Shown here: positions 52,078 to 61,896 of the stretch, piece after piece
How positions within the stretch are numbered: the first letter of the stretch is position 1
How the letters are laid out: every line of letters begins with the position of its first letter
Source: Xiphydria camelus
Taxonomy: Eukaryota; Arthropoda; Insecta; Hymenoptera; Xiphydriidae
Length of the DNA: 64,000 bases
NCBI GenBank assembly: GCA_963678675.1
Contig: OY783192.1
Location: 12,457,924 to 12,521,923 of the forward strand
Direction of reading: 5' to 3'
Notes under the pieces: model-generated
What the model saw: only the letters and a program-made list of their open reading frames with translations
What the model was told of the DNA's origin: nothing
The model's database searches: none
Program-made: the position numbers and the translations under genes

Positions 52078-52923
52078 TCTGACACTCGTGGGACAAAAAT
52101 GGACCTGAATAAAAAAAGAAACGAAACTACGGAACAACCATCTGGGGCGGAAACGAACCAGATGGGGGACGGAGAAACGGATGGAAGACACAGGGTCGTC
52201 AAGCAGAGGTTGAGTGGAGTTGCGAGGCGACGACTGAATAAACAGACGCAAGGGGGGGTAAGGACTGAACAAGTCCGCACAACCCCTGGGACGGCGACAG
52301 ATGGGGCTAGAGACGGAAGTGGGAGGGGGACTAAGAGATTTAACCCCGAACACCATACGCCTAGCCCCAGCACGACACAGACTGAGAAAAAGACTCGGAC
52401 TGAGACATACGCACAAAAGGCGACAAGAATGTTCAGGTGGGCCCTTGTACCAGAAGGGTACCCTGATAGACGACTGACGACGGACGAACTGACAGCGATC
52501 AAGAGGCTGATTAAAGCCCAGATCCTGTCAATACCCGACGGCACAAAGATACCCATCTTCGAGGGGATGTGGGAAAGAGACGGTGCGGCCGTAATAGGGT
52601 GCACCGACGAAGAGACTGGGATGTGGCTGAAAAGCCTATTCCCAGAGAACAAGATAGGAAACCTCATCCTCAACGTGGTCTCGACCGAGGAGCTCCCGAA
52701 GCGACACAGGGTAGTAGTCCACGTTGAGGATGAGGAAATGACAGCCTCGGAGGCAGTACAGTTTCTGGCAAAACAGAATACGGGACTGGTCAAAGAGGAC
52801 TGGACGATTGTCAAGGGCAGTGAAAGCAAGGGAGCTACTAGCGCCCACTTCGCTGCACTCGTCAATGATAAGGCGTTACGGGTCTTAGAAGCCTTTAACT
52901 TCAAACCTCACTGCGGGACTTAG
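52078..52923 (+). CDS. Non-LTR ORF1 protein (DUF4780-like)
   Basis: Open from at least 51946. The ATG at 52078 (MSDTRGTKMDLNKKR) is the likeliest start, giving 281 residues. The stop TAG is at 52921-52923. A basic, low-complexity N-terminal half (TEQPSGAETNQMG, RLSGVARRRLNKQTQ) is followed by a folded part with WALVPEGYPDRRLTTDEL, GMWERDGAAVIGCTDEETGM and RHRVVVHVEDEEMTASEAV. This resembles DUF4780, found in ORF1 of insect non-LTR elements, and I see no zinc knuckles. The role would be nucleic-acid binding in the retrotransposition particle. The frame is intact. Confidence 0.8.
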   Translation, partial: SDTRGTKMDLNKKRNETTEQPSGAETNQMGDGETDGRHRVVKQRLSGVARRRLNKQTQGGVRTEQVRTTPGTATDGARDGSGRGTKRFNPEHHTPSPSTTQTEKKTRTETYAQKATRMFRWALVPEGYPDRRLTTDELTAIKRLIKAQILSIPDGTKIPIFEGMWERDGAAVIGCTDEETGMWLKSLFPENKIGNLILNVVSTEELPKRHRVVVHVEDEEMTASEAVQFLAKQNTGLVKEDWTIVKGSESKGATSAHFAALVNDKALRVLEAFNFKPHCGT

Positions 52924-52988
52924 AGAGCAACTGTGAAGTTGCTTGAGAAGAAACGCGGTGGGGATTAGGACAAAATTGAGAAAGACGG

Positions 52989-55900
52989 GTGAACCCAGAT
53001 ATGGCTCACTCGACACTCAATGTTGTACAAATTAACTTGCATCATAGCAAAAGCGCCTCGGCCATATTGGTCAAGGAGCTAGCGAAGATGCACACAGGCA
53101 TAGCACTAATACAAGAACCGTGGGTGGTAAATGGTGCTATAAGAGGACTTGGAGGAAGCGGGAGCTTACTCTTCACGAACTCTGAGGATAAGATTAGAGC
53201 CTGCATTCTTGTAAAGGGAGTGCAGGCGGTTTTCATTCCACAACTGAGCTGCGGAGACCTGGCGGTAGCTAGGGTAAACCTGGCAGACAGGAGTGACAGC
53301 AAACTAGAGTTTATCAACCTCCACCTACAAGGGAACTCAAAAACCTAGTAAACGAGGTGAGGAAAAGGAAGGGTGAACTACTGATGGGGTGCAACGCGAA
53401 CTCCCATCATGTAGGATGGGGGAGCACTAACACCAATGCTAGGGGAGAATTCCTTCACGAATACATCCTGGCATCAGATCTGTCTATACTGAACAGGGGA
53501 AATGGACCTACCTTCATGGACCGAAGGAGACATGAAGTGCTGGATATTACCCTATGTTCTGCGGGAGTACTGGATTGGGTGGGGGACTGGAGGGTTTCCA
53601 AAGAACCTTCAGGATCAGACCACAGCCAGGTGCTCCTTACGATAAAAGGGCATCGGGAGGGGGCCTCTAAAAGGAACCCTAAAAAGACAGACTGGGATAG
53701 GTACGTGAAGGAACTAAAATAGAGGATCCAGGACGTACCTACCCGGTTCTGCAATAAGAATCAGCTCGAGGTGACGGCCGGACGTTTCGCAGAGGCGCTG
53801 AGACTGTCATACGAGGCTTGCAGTGTAGAAAATTTCCCCAAGGAAACCAAAAAGGTCAACTGGTGGAATAACAAGCTGGCCTCAACTAGAGGCCTGTTAA
53901 GGAAAGCTTGGAATAAGGTCAAGAACGCTAAAGACCTAACCAAGAAAGAAAAAGCACTGGAGGAGAGAAGATCCCTTCAGAGAAAATATAATAAAGAACT
54001 GGCACATGCTAGGAAAACAGGCTGGAGGAAATTCAGCAGCAGCATTGAGGAGTATGCTGAGGCCTCCAGACTAGTTAAAGTACTGGGGGGAAAGAACAAC
54101 GCAAATGTGGGTTGTTTAATCAAACCAGACGGACAATATACTTGGAGCACGGAGGAAACTGGAGCTCCTGCTGAGGAGCACTTTCCGGGCTGTGAAAGAA
54201 CGAGAGAATGGAGGCAAGAGAGCAGGTCTGGGCAAAAAGCACCAAACTGGGCTCTTGCTGCTATAATTGTATACCCTCAGGCGGTTGAATGGGCTGTTAG
54301 TACATTCAAACCACTGAAGTCACCAGGTCCAGATGGCATCTACCCCCTAATGCTTCAAAGGGGTCTAGAAGTCATAATTGGACTATTAACTAAACTGCTT
54401 AGAGCTAGTGTTGCTCTTGGTACAGTTTCAAGGGTCTGGGGAGAGGCAAGGATTGCCTTCATACCCAAACCCGGAAAAAACGGCTATATTAAGCCAAGAG
54501 ACTTCAGACCCATAAGCCTAACTTCCTTTGTGTTGAAAATCTTGGAAAGGCTTATGGATAGACACATTAAGAGTTCATACATAGCCGAACGACCTCTATC
54601 CCCTGCACAATATGCCTATAGGGAGGGCAGATCCACAGAGACTGCCCTACACTACCTTGTGGCAAGGGTGGGGGAACAGATAGAGGAAGGGGGCTATGCT
54701 ATGGCACTCTTCATAGACATTGAAGGAGCGTTTGATCGCACCGGATATAATGTAATAACCGAGGCCATGTCTAGTAGAGGGATACCAGAAACACTAATAG
54801 ACTGGACTCGGAGCATGTTGGCGAACAGATTGGTGATCGCCAAGAAAGATGATATAGAGGTAAGGGGGCGACCATCGGGAGGATGTCCGCAGGGAGAAGT
54901 TTTGTCACCTCTACTGTGGTGCCTCGTAGTGGATGAACTCTTAGAACTACTGAGGAGGGAAGGATTCCTGGTCCATGGCTATGCAGATGATGCTGCGGTT
55001 GTGGTCAGGGGCAACTTCCTTAGTGTACTAAGGGACAGAATGAACTGTGCCGTACGAACAGTGGATGAATGGTGTAAAAAGACCAATCTCTCGGTGAACC
55101 CGGAGAAAGTGTCTGCCATGATATTCACTAGAAAATAAAAGGTGGAGTACCCGGAACCATTAAGGTTCAGGGGGACAAACATCGAGTATGTCAGAACACA
55201 AAAATACTTGGGTGTCGTCTTAGACACCAAGTTGCATTGGAAAGAACATATCACATGCCAGATCGCGAAGGTATATGCCTCGCTATGGGCATGCAGAAGA
55301 GCAATGGGCAGAAACTGGGGCTTTAGTCCCAGGGTCTGTCTGTGGCTGTACAAAATGGTGTTACTGCCAAGATTACTGTATGCAGCAGTGATTTGGTGGC
55401 CAAGAGTAGGGAGGATCGAATCAAGAAACCGGTTGAAAGCCCTTCAGGGCGTGTTCCTGAGGGCTGCAACAGGGGCGATGAGATCCACACCAACTGAGGC
55501 CCTAGAGGTGGCACTTGATGTGCTGCCTCTTGACCTTTTGATAAGAGAAAGAGCGGAACTCTCTGCATACAGGATGAACTGCCTTGGGGAGTGGACCAGG
55601 GCAAGGACAGCACACACCAGACTAGGTGTGCTTGATCAAGGATCTATGTCCTTGAGACAGGATAAGATAGCCAGGAAATACCAGATCAGGAAGGCCTTTG
55701 TGGTCTACCTACCTGAGAGGAATCACTGGGAAATTAGTAAGAGGACTCCGGGTCCCACAGTCAGGCACTGGTACACCGATGGGTCGGGGTACGGGGGTCG
55801 CTTTGGGGCGGGAGTCTTTGGACCTCAAGAAGACCTCAGGGTAAGTATCGCCCTGGGAGACAAAGCCACAGTGTTCCAGGCGGAAGTCTTGGCAATAAAA

Positions 55901-56587
55901 CACTGCCTGGAACTACTTGTAGAGCAGCGCACTGCGAACAAGTATATTTATATTTGGTCTGACAGTCAAGCTGCTATAAAAGCACTCCACAGGACAAGCA
56001 CAAATTCACAGATTGTGTGGGAGACTATGGAAGTGCTAGAGATTCTAGGGAAAACCAACAAGATTACTCTTACTTGGGTCCCCGGACACACAGGAGTCCA
56101 TGGTAACGAGATAGCGGACGTACTGGCGAAAGAGGGCACCAGAAAGGAGAACCTCATGCCAGTGGGAGTCCCCTTTGCCATGGGCAGGTTAGAGATTAAG
56201 AGGAAATTCCACAGGGAGCATTTTCACCGGTGGACTAATCTAGGAACGGGCAGACAGGCGAAGAATCTAATGCCTCGCCTAGCACAAAAGAGAGCCAGGT
56301 TACTAGTGAACATGAACAGGATAAGCCTGAGCATTACAATCAGACTATTAACTGGTCACGGAAAATTCAACTCACACTGCAGGAGACTAGGTCTATCGGA
56401 AACGGATAGATGTCGATACTGCAAAGTGGAGAGGGAAGATGCCCAGCACCTGCTGCTGGAATGTCCAGTACTAGGGGCTTATAGACACCGTCTGATAGGC
56501 GAGGCTTTTCCTAGCCTGGAAAGGGCTAGAGAGCTAGGGGTGGAATGGATATGTGGACTGGCCAAAAAGGCCAAGATGCAAATCTAA
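52989..56587 (+). pseudogene. Non-LTR ORF2: endonuclease, reverse transcriptase, RNase H (frameshift and two stops)
   Basis: Begins LNVVQINLHHSKSASAILVK, then IALIQEPWVV (APE-type endonuclease). A frame change lies at about 53345, followed by LMGCNANSHHVGWGS and a SGSDHS motif (endonuclease catalytic SDH). In-frame stops at 53720-53722 and 55136-55138 interrupt the rest. The reverse transcriptase has FRPISLTSFVLKILERLMD, LFIDIEGAFD, GGCPQGEVLSPLLW and HGYADDAAVVV (YADD box). The RNase H has WYTDGSGYGGRFGAGVFG, FQAEVLAIKHCLELL, IWSDSQAAIKAL and LTWVPGHTGVHGNEIADVLA. A C-terminal CCHC-like CRYCKVEREDAQHLLLECP follows. It starts 65 bp after ORF1. Only three lesions in about 1,200 codons, so a recent copy. 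Confidence 0.93.
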
Positions 56588-56693
56588 GGTACACCCCTAA
56601 TCACAGCGGGGCTACAATAAAACTATTAAGTTTTCGGTGGCGTTCATGGATGATTAGCGTCCTAAACGCTTTTATTATTATTATTATTATTAT

Positions 56694-57155
56694 TAGAACC
56701 GTCTGTTGATAGTGCTGTCGTTGAATTTTCGCTCGTTGTAGATGTTGCATCGCTTCGTTCAACGTTGCTGTCCTCTTGTCATCTGGGGTGTTTTGTGCTC
56801 GATGAATGAGAATATTATTTTTCTGGCAGATTTCGCAAAGATCACTAGATGGACGCATTGGGGTTATATTGGGGCAGTATTCCTGCCACGTTTTCAAAAA
56901 TATTCGCCTGCCCATCGGTGTCTTCCCAACATTAGTGCAGGAAGCAGAATAATGCGCATACACCGCTTTCTTGGTCTCATGCGAAGGAAGCTTCATCGTA
57001 ATTTTTAAAATTTGGTAACCGACCAGGAAGTGGCATCGTGTGCTTGTCCATCGCGTGCGTGCGCGTGGCATCCATTCTATATCAGAAAGATAGATCGTAT
57101 CGTTGTTAAATTTACTCGATAATACTGTAGTATTGGCGAATACAACATAAAGCAA
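56694..57155 (-). pseudogene. Transposase, N-terminal part of the same interrupted gene
   Basis: Minus strand, open from 57155 to the non-LTR insertion. It contains MKLPSHETKKAVYAHYSASC, GRRIFLKTWQEYCPNITPMR, PSSDLCEICQKNN and LNEAMQHLQRAKIQRQHYQQ. The LP..-x-T-K, CP-x-I-x-x-M-x-P-x-SDLC-x-x-C and AQEHL-x-RA order precedes the FADNC-x-x-QNKN domain in this protein family. A C-x-x-C pair suggests zinc binding. Joining to the part at 51702-50857 across the duplicated 12 bp keeps the frame. Where the true start lies is unclear. An intron or further exon may sit in 57155-57622. Confidence 0.7.
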
Positions 57156-57440
57156 CTTACATTAATTGTTCGTTTCGGAATAATAGGAATACAGGCTCGA
57201 ATGAAATCAAATATTATTGATGCTGAAGTTCACCAAATTACACGTCGAGACGAAGTCATCTAGTCTAGATCAGAAAGGAAAACCGTATCGTCTTTGTTAG
57301 ATTTACTTGATAATATCATTGGCAAATAGGACAGAGAGCCACTTACATTAATTCTGCGTATAATACGGAACAGTGAAAATACAAGCTTCTCAACGAAATC
57401 GAACGTTATTCCAACGGAAGAGTTCACGAGAAATACTTCT
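57060..57440. repeat. Direct duplication of about 190 bp
   Basis: Two adjacent copies, about 57075-57260 and 57265-57440, share ATCAGAAAG, CGTATCGT, GTTA-ATTTACT-GATAAT, CCACTTACATTAATT-like, GAAATC-AA, TATT-and GAAGTTCAC-like blocks. It lies in the 5' region of the transposase gene, so it may include duplicated promoter or leader sequence. Confidence 0.6.
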
Positions 57441-57905
57441 AATTTCATTATTAATTTCACATTTCATTATTAATTTTACTAATTTCCATTTCGATCTAGA
57501 AGTATCGCTCAGCTATCCAATGAACATGAAAAACTCACTAACGTTAATAACAGCCGCCAGGAAGCGCTACACTCGTCAATGTCATGTTGCTAAACTTTAA
57601 ACACTTATTTCTCGAAAAGTAGTTTTCACCCATAAGGTCCCTTTCTTGGGGCACGGTCACATGTTATGAACTTGTATCCAACGATACAATGTTCGGTACA
57701 ACTAGTACAATGTAGTACAATCACAAAAATTCCATTTTTCGAAAAGTGGGGGACCAGTGTAAAAACATGAATTCTTTAAAATTTCAGAAATCTGTGCTTG
57801 ATTTTGAAAAACCGATTACGGTACAATATGGTACAAAACTAGTACAATACGGTACAAACTTAGTTTTTCGAATTTTCTTTAAGCGGGAGACTAACTTCAC
57901 ACACA

Positions 57906-58318
57906 TGAACTAATATGAAGATATTCTATACAGCTTGTCCGAAAGTCATAATTTTAATGAAATTTCAATAATTTTGTTCTCGTCAATGCACCAGAAAAGT
58001 TGCAAAATAATCAGAATTGTACGTTGAATATTACCAAGTTTGTTGGTCCTTAGGTGGTCGGAAACCCTCCGTATATAAAAAGAAAGAAGTATCTTCCAAT
58101 TTTCGGAAGTAAAAAAATAATGAGTGGCAAAGTGAATTCTTTTCTCCTTTGGCTACAAGGTTCATTTCTTTTTAACATTCCTTATCCCACATTTTTAATT
58201 CTTCGATTGCCTCGACAGTTTCTCAATATTTAAATTATCACTACAATAAAAAGAAAATAGTCTTATTTAAATAAATGTTGAAGTTACGGGAGGCCAACTA
58301 AATATATACTTATATATA
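57906..58318. other. No recognised feature
   Basis: AT-rich flank after the long-inverted-repeat element. A GGTGGTCGGAAACCCTCCGT word at about 58052-58071 looks like a transposon terminus, but no partner is visible. Confidence 0.4.
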
Positions 58319-58963
58319 CAGGGTGAGTCATTTAGGTTGACAAATATTTAGGTAAGACCGGGAACCCGTCTTGACTTTTACAATTTCATTTATCATGTCA
58401 CGGTTAACTGACCGGAATTTACATTTCTATGATTTTCCCCGCAATAGGTTTCTAATTAATACCTCCTAACAGTTAAATTCAGCACAACCCTCGCTTAATC
58501 AAACTCGGCGCAGGTAATTAATATTGGCAAGAAAATGAGTTCCAGGGAAGGACCGATTGAGAAAACTTAAGGGGTCAAAGTATCTTTCGAGGTAGCTTCA
58601 TCGAGGTAGTAACAGTACTTTGGAACCAGGGAAATACCATGCGTTATCCCAGTCAATGTTTGTCCACTTTTCAGAAGTGTTCTGTACTTCTCGATTCAAT
58701 GCGTAATTACTCGTAAACGCTGAAAGTAAACATGAAAAGTCATACAACCAAAGTTGTTATTAAATCATTAAAAAAAATAGGGGTTCCTATTTAAAAAATC
58801 AAAGTTTTCCTTCAAATAACCTTGAAATTCTAAACCAAATAAACCAAACGTATAACTATTAAATCCTGCTTGTAAAATGATGATACTTCTGCCTGAAACA
58901 TTTTTCTCTCAAATGCTTAATTTTCAAGATATTCACGTTTGTCAACTTAAATGACTCACCCTG
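58319..58963. mobile_element. CAGGGTG-type element (645 bp)
   Basis: Left CAGGGTGAGTCATTTAGGTT and right inverse (CAGGGTGAGTCATTTAAGTT), about 30-bp inverted repeats, TA on both sides (58317-58318, 58964-58965). It shares an AAATAGGGGTTCC..ATTTAAAAAA block with the palindrome at 949, so it is a relative with non-palindromic interior. No transposase. Confidence 0.82.
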
Positions 58964-58974
58964 TATATGTATAT

Positions 58975-59980
58975 GGGGCATTCCATGCCAAATCACTGAG
59001 TTTTTGACCCGACCCTCTTCGACTTCGCTCATTTTTTGATATGTTTTAGTACATATTAAAAGCAACTTGCACACCAATTTTCAGCCTTTTATTCCAAACC
59101 GTTATTGAGTAATCGATTTTTTAAATTTGTAAGCAAAAAATGTTCAATTAATGGTAGACTAGTAATAAATATCGATATCTATCAAAAGTAGGGTATCATT
59201 ACGCAACTTTTAAGCCGCAGTTTGAGATGTGATCACAATTTTTTCTATTTTTTATCGAATATTGAAAATTAATTTTTTTTATTGATTTATCTATAATTTC
59301 ACTTTCTTGACTAAATATCGCCCAAAAACATTAAAAACCATTTTATTGAAAGCGATTATTTTATTCAATTTAAAATATTTTATTTAGTCATATTATTTTA
59401 CAATTCATATAATCTTTTTTATTATTTTTTTTTACTTAACGATTGCTTTTTATATTTTTTAATTATACTGTGATGTGTAAACTTGTCTGAAAGGGAAAAC
59501 GGCTTTACTTCCGCAATAGGATTTAGTTAAAGCGTAATTTTATGGATTTTCTGTGTCGCTGGTATCGGTTTTGCATTTCTGAAGCGATCTTCCAATTTTT
59601 CTTTCATTGCACTATATTCTTGAATTTTTGAGAACCGGGTATTTATATTTGGTAAATTTTTCGTTGTTGCTGAAAATTATGCGTTCGTTGTTCAGGATGC
59701 TGCACCGAGATTCCACTGGAATAACGATCAAGCGACGGTATACACTGTAGTTATTTCTTATAAGATAGATAATGAACTTACTCATCAAAGTATGGTTATT
59801 ATTTCTGATTGCTTAAATCATGATGCTATTGCTGTTCATGTTTACTCTGGGGTTATTATCAATTTTATTAAATCTCTGTCATCTGAAGTTCACAAAATTT
59901 TTTTTTCGGATGGTGCACCTCAACAATATAAGAATTATTATAAGCATTTCATTAATTTAGGTATCTTATTATAAAGCAGA
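58975..59980 (+). mobile_element. Decayed SDG/QYKN-type transposon, left part
   Basis: Begins GGGGCATTCCATGCCAAATC, matching the GGGGCATT terminus of the palindrome ending at 29325. It carries the transposase fragment at 59624-59974. No right end is identified. Between 58995 and 59620 the sequence is AT-rich and without a clear frame. Confidence 0.6.
59624..59974 (+). pseudogene. SDGxxxQYKN-type transposon protein fragment
   Basis: Open for 116 codons to TAA at 59972-59974. Motifs in order: FGKFFVVAENYAFVVQDAAP, FHWNNDQATVYTVVISY, SMVIISDCLNHDAIAVHVYS and HKIFFSDGAPQQYKNYYKHF. This is the middle of a recurring invertebrate transposon-derived protein family (H-W-x-x-x-Q, then I-S-D-x-x-x-H-D, then F-S-D-G-x-x-x-Q-Y-K-N) with aspartates placed like a DDE nuclease. 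The next block of the family, WHFFATAHGKG, occurs at 28712-28906 in another element. I do not know an accepted name. Upstream TGA at 59621-59623 and the premature end show it is truncated. Confidence 0.62.
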
Positions 59981-60179
59981 CTAGGGTGACTTCACCAATA
60001 GATAGACGATTTCAACTTTATTTTGAAACTAGCATAGTGGCCCTCACTCCGCTCGGGAAAGCTAGTGAGTTCCTACAAAATGTATGTACATAAATTAAAG
60101 GGATAAACCTTCAACTTCAAAAATCATAAAGCTGAACTAAGTCATCATATTCTCAATACAACAGCGCTTACGTCGGTAA

Positions 60180-60470
60180 AAGAAAGCTCCCTTCTTTATT
60201 TAATTGCATATGTGCTATTGGAAATTGAATTCTTTTGAATAGAAACGGCAGTTCAGTGGATATAAGGGGTATCCTCGGAATAAATACTGTTTCTCTTTTA
60301 CATTTTCCCGACATTCTTTGTGCTTCAATTATATTGTTTGATAACTGCTTCACGGTAATTCTTGTTCCATTACATAATCTGGGTGAATTTAAATTCCTTA
60401 ACAAAATAATTGGTGACCCTTTTTTTAATCCCAAATAGTGCAAAAGTATCCCTGGCACATTCAACGAATT
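60180..60470 (-). pseudogene. Helitron helicase C-terminal fragment
   Basis: The minus-strand frame reads LLHYLGLKKGSPIILLRNLN, then SPRLCNGTRITVKQLSNNII, EAQRMSGKCKRETVFIPRIP and LPFLFKRIQFPIAHMQLNKE. It matches the end of Helitron and Pif1-type helicases: LKVGAPIMLLRNL-x-x-x-LCNGTRL, then FIPRI, then FKR-x-QFP. Motif VI (A-x-T-I-NKSQGQ) is degraded to MQLNKEGS. It is a different copy and strand from the Helitron fragment at 32590. 59980-60180 is unassigned. CTCGGGAAAGCTAGT at about 60053-60067 resembles a Helitron 3' end, but on the other strand. Confidence 0.85.
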
Positions 60471-60489
60471 TAAAAATTCTGTGGACCCG

Positions 60490-61440
60490 AAAACATTTTA
60501 GAACTTTCTAGAAAGTTTTGGACCATTCTAGAACATTTCAGAACTTTCTAGAATATTCTGGAACATTCTAGGACACTGTTCACTATCTCAGACAATTCAC
60601 TTCGACTTATTATATGTAAATATTTTCACTGGAATTTATTTCACTTCATATCACTACTACTTTTTCTTGACCCGCTTTCGTTGATTTCGAAAAATGTACT
60701 GACTTTCTGCGCCTAGCCACCGCTTATACATACATATTTATACTCTGCCGAGTTGGAATGGTGCGGGAATGGAACATTCAAGACTGTTTCAGGAGATTCG
60801 GGACAGCCATTTGCAGTTCTAAAACATTTTAGGATGTTCTCAAATGTTCGAAATATGAAATCTCTTCGATAACCTAGAACTGTCTGAGGAATTTACAATA
60901 TTCGGTAATATGCTGGAACTTTCTGGAACATTCCGGAAAAGAGTCAGAACCTTTGATGGTTCAGAACCGTTCAAAATATGTATTAGGAAATTCTCTGGAA
61001 CATTCTTAATTGGAACAGCAAGACTCTTTGATGATCCAGGACAGTTTAAAACATTCTACAACATTTCTGGAACCTGGAGTTCCTTTGTAATTCAAAACTG
61101 TTTATAACATTCTGGGTTATTCTGGAATATTCTCAAACGTTCAGAACAGGAAATTTCTGTCATGACCCAGAATGGTTCTGGAGCATTCTAAAATGTTTTA
61201 GAACATTCTAAAATATTTTAGAACATTCTAAAATATTTTAGAATATTTTTAAATATTTTAGAACATTGTAAAATATTCTGGAACATTCTAGAACATTCCA
61301 GAACATTAAAAAACATTCCGAAGATTCCGGAACCGGAAATTTATTCTTGAACATTTTAGAACATTCTGGAATATTTTGGAACATTCTAAAACATCTTGGA
61401 ACATTCTGGAACATCCTGGAAGAGTCCGCGATATTTTTGA
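60490..61440. repeat. About 10-bp-period array of GAACATTCTA / TTCTAGAAC words (heat-shock-element-like)
   Basis: Repeated alternating GAA and TTC pentamers, e.g. GAACATTCTAGAACATTTCA, TTCTAGAATATTCTGGAACA and GAACATTCTAAAATATTTTA. The densest stretches are 60500-60580 and 61160-61440. This is the nGAAn/nTTCn arrangement of heat-shock elements, but also simply a degenerate short-period tandem repeat. Open frames over it, such as repeated FRMFQNVPECS-like residues, are by-products of the period. Confidence 0.8.
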
Positions 61441-61673
61441 AAATTTTATGACACTTTAGAGCACTTGAGATAGTCGCTGGAAGAAGTCCATTGGTGGGTG
61501 GCACCCTTTTAACCCTTATATCTTCTGAACCAACCCCTGCAGTTCCAAAACAAAAACTTCTTCATCGATGGGGAATATAGGGCTGCCATATCCTATAACC
61601 CCCATGGGGCTACGATTAGCGGTTCCAGAGTTTTATGGGAACGCACAGACTTACCACACTTTTTTTTATTATA

Positions 61674-61823
61674 CAATTCGTTCCCCTCAATACACGCCAG
61701 CGTAGCGGGTTGCATATCGGTTGACGCCTTCGATCCGCTGCAGGGGCCATGCGCCTGTGTCCGGCGCCAGGCGGATAACCGATATGCAACCCGCTACGCT
61801 GGCGTATATTGAGTGGAACGGAT

Positions 61824-61825
<2 letters not shown>
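61674..61825. mobile_element. 152-bp palindromic MITE
   Basis: CAATTCGTTCCCCTCAATAC then GCCAGCGTAGCGGGTTGCAT are mirrored at 61779-61825 in inverse with two or three mismatches. The centre is CGCCTTCGATCCGCTGCAGG. TA precedes the left end, and the right flank runs into a TA microsatellite. 61441-61673 has no feature. Confidence 0.8.

Positions 61826-61826
<1 letters not shown>

Positions 61827-61894
<68 letters not shown>
61827..61894. repeat. (TA)n microsatellite
   Basis: About 33 uninterrupted TA units directly beside the MITE end. Short isolated (TA)4-5 runs also occur at about 61962-61973. Confidence 0.97.

Positions 61895-61896
<2 letters not shown>

Larger units (their letters stand above)
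51703..56693 (+). mobile_element. Full-length non-LTR retrotransposon with (TTA)n tail and 12-bp target duplication
   Basis: TAGAACCGTCTG stands on both sides (51691-51702 and 56694-56705), an exact 12-bp target duplication. The element is 4,991 bp, starts CCCGTGCACCTCACTTAC and ends in a TTATTATTA repeat rather than poly(A). It encodes ORF1 and an ORF2 with endonuclease, reverse transcriptase and RNase H. A trinucleotide tail and an RNase H place it near the I/LOA group. The 5' untranslated region is 51703-52077. Confidence 0.93.
50421..57661. mobile_element. TIR DNA transposon with DNC-x-x-QNKN-type transposase, split by a non-LTR element
   Basis: 39-bp perfect terminal inverted repeats: 50421-50459 (TGTGACCGTGCCCCAAGAAA onward) and 57623-57661. 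Flanks allow a 4-bp ATGT or 2-bp TG duplication. The minus-strand transposase gene lies inside. Removing the non-LTR insertion (51703-56693) leaves about 2.2 kb. The perfect terminal repeats suggest a recent element. Confidence 0.85.
48035..57905. mobile_element. Long-inverted-repeat element with TTTTCGAAAAGTG modules, host of three insertions
   Basis: The left arm 48035-48835 is the inverse of 49975-50420 plus 57662-57905 once the insertion 50421-57661 is removed. Both arms contain repeated modules made of CCCCCACTTTTCGAAAAGTG and a GATTGTACTACGTTGTACTA-type stretch. One module in the left arm (48310-48590) is tandemly duplicated (48608-48835). The spacer carries a mariner derivative (49073-49436) and another short element (49508-49963). 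Ends and target duplication are not sharp. No transposase of its own was found. Confidence 0.7.

Noticed and set aside
51717..52904. 395-codon open frame on the minus strand across the non-LTR 5' region
   Set aside because: It is the complement of ORF1 of the non-LTR element; composition bias keeps it open. No family resemblance.
60012..60067. Helitron 3' end (CTCGGGAAAGCTAGT)
   Set aside because: It is on the plus strand, while the adjacent Helitron helicase fragment is on the minus strand, and no clear hairpin precedes it.
61238..61504. 88-codon frame with repeated FRMFQNVPECS-like residues
   Set aside because: A by-product of the 10-bp-period GAACATTCTA repeat; no protein family.
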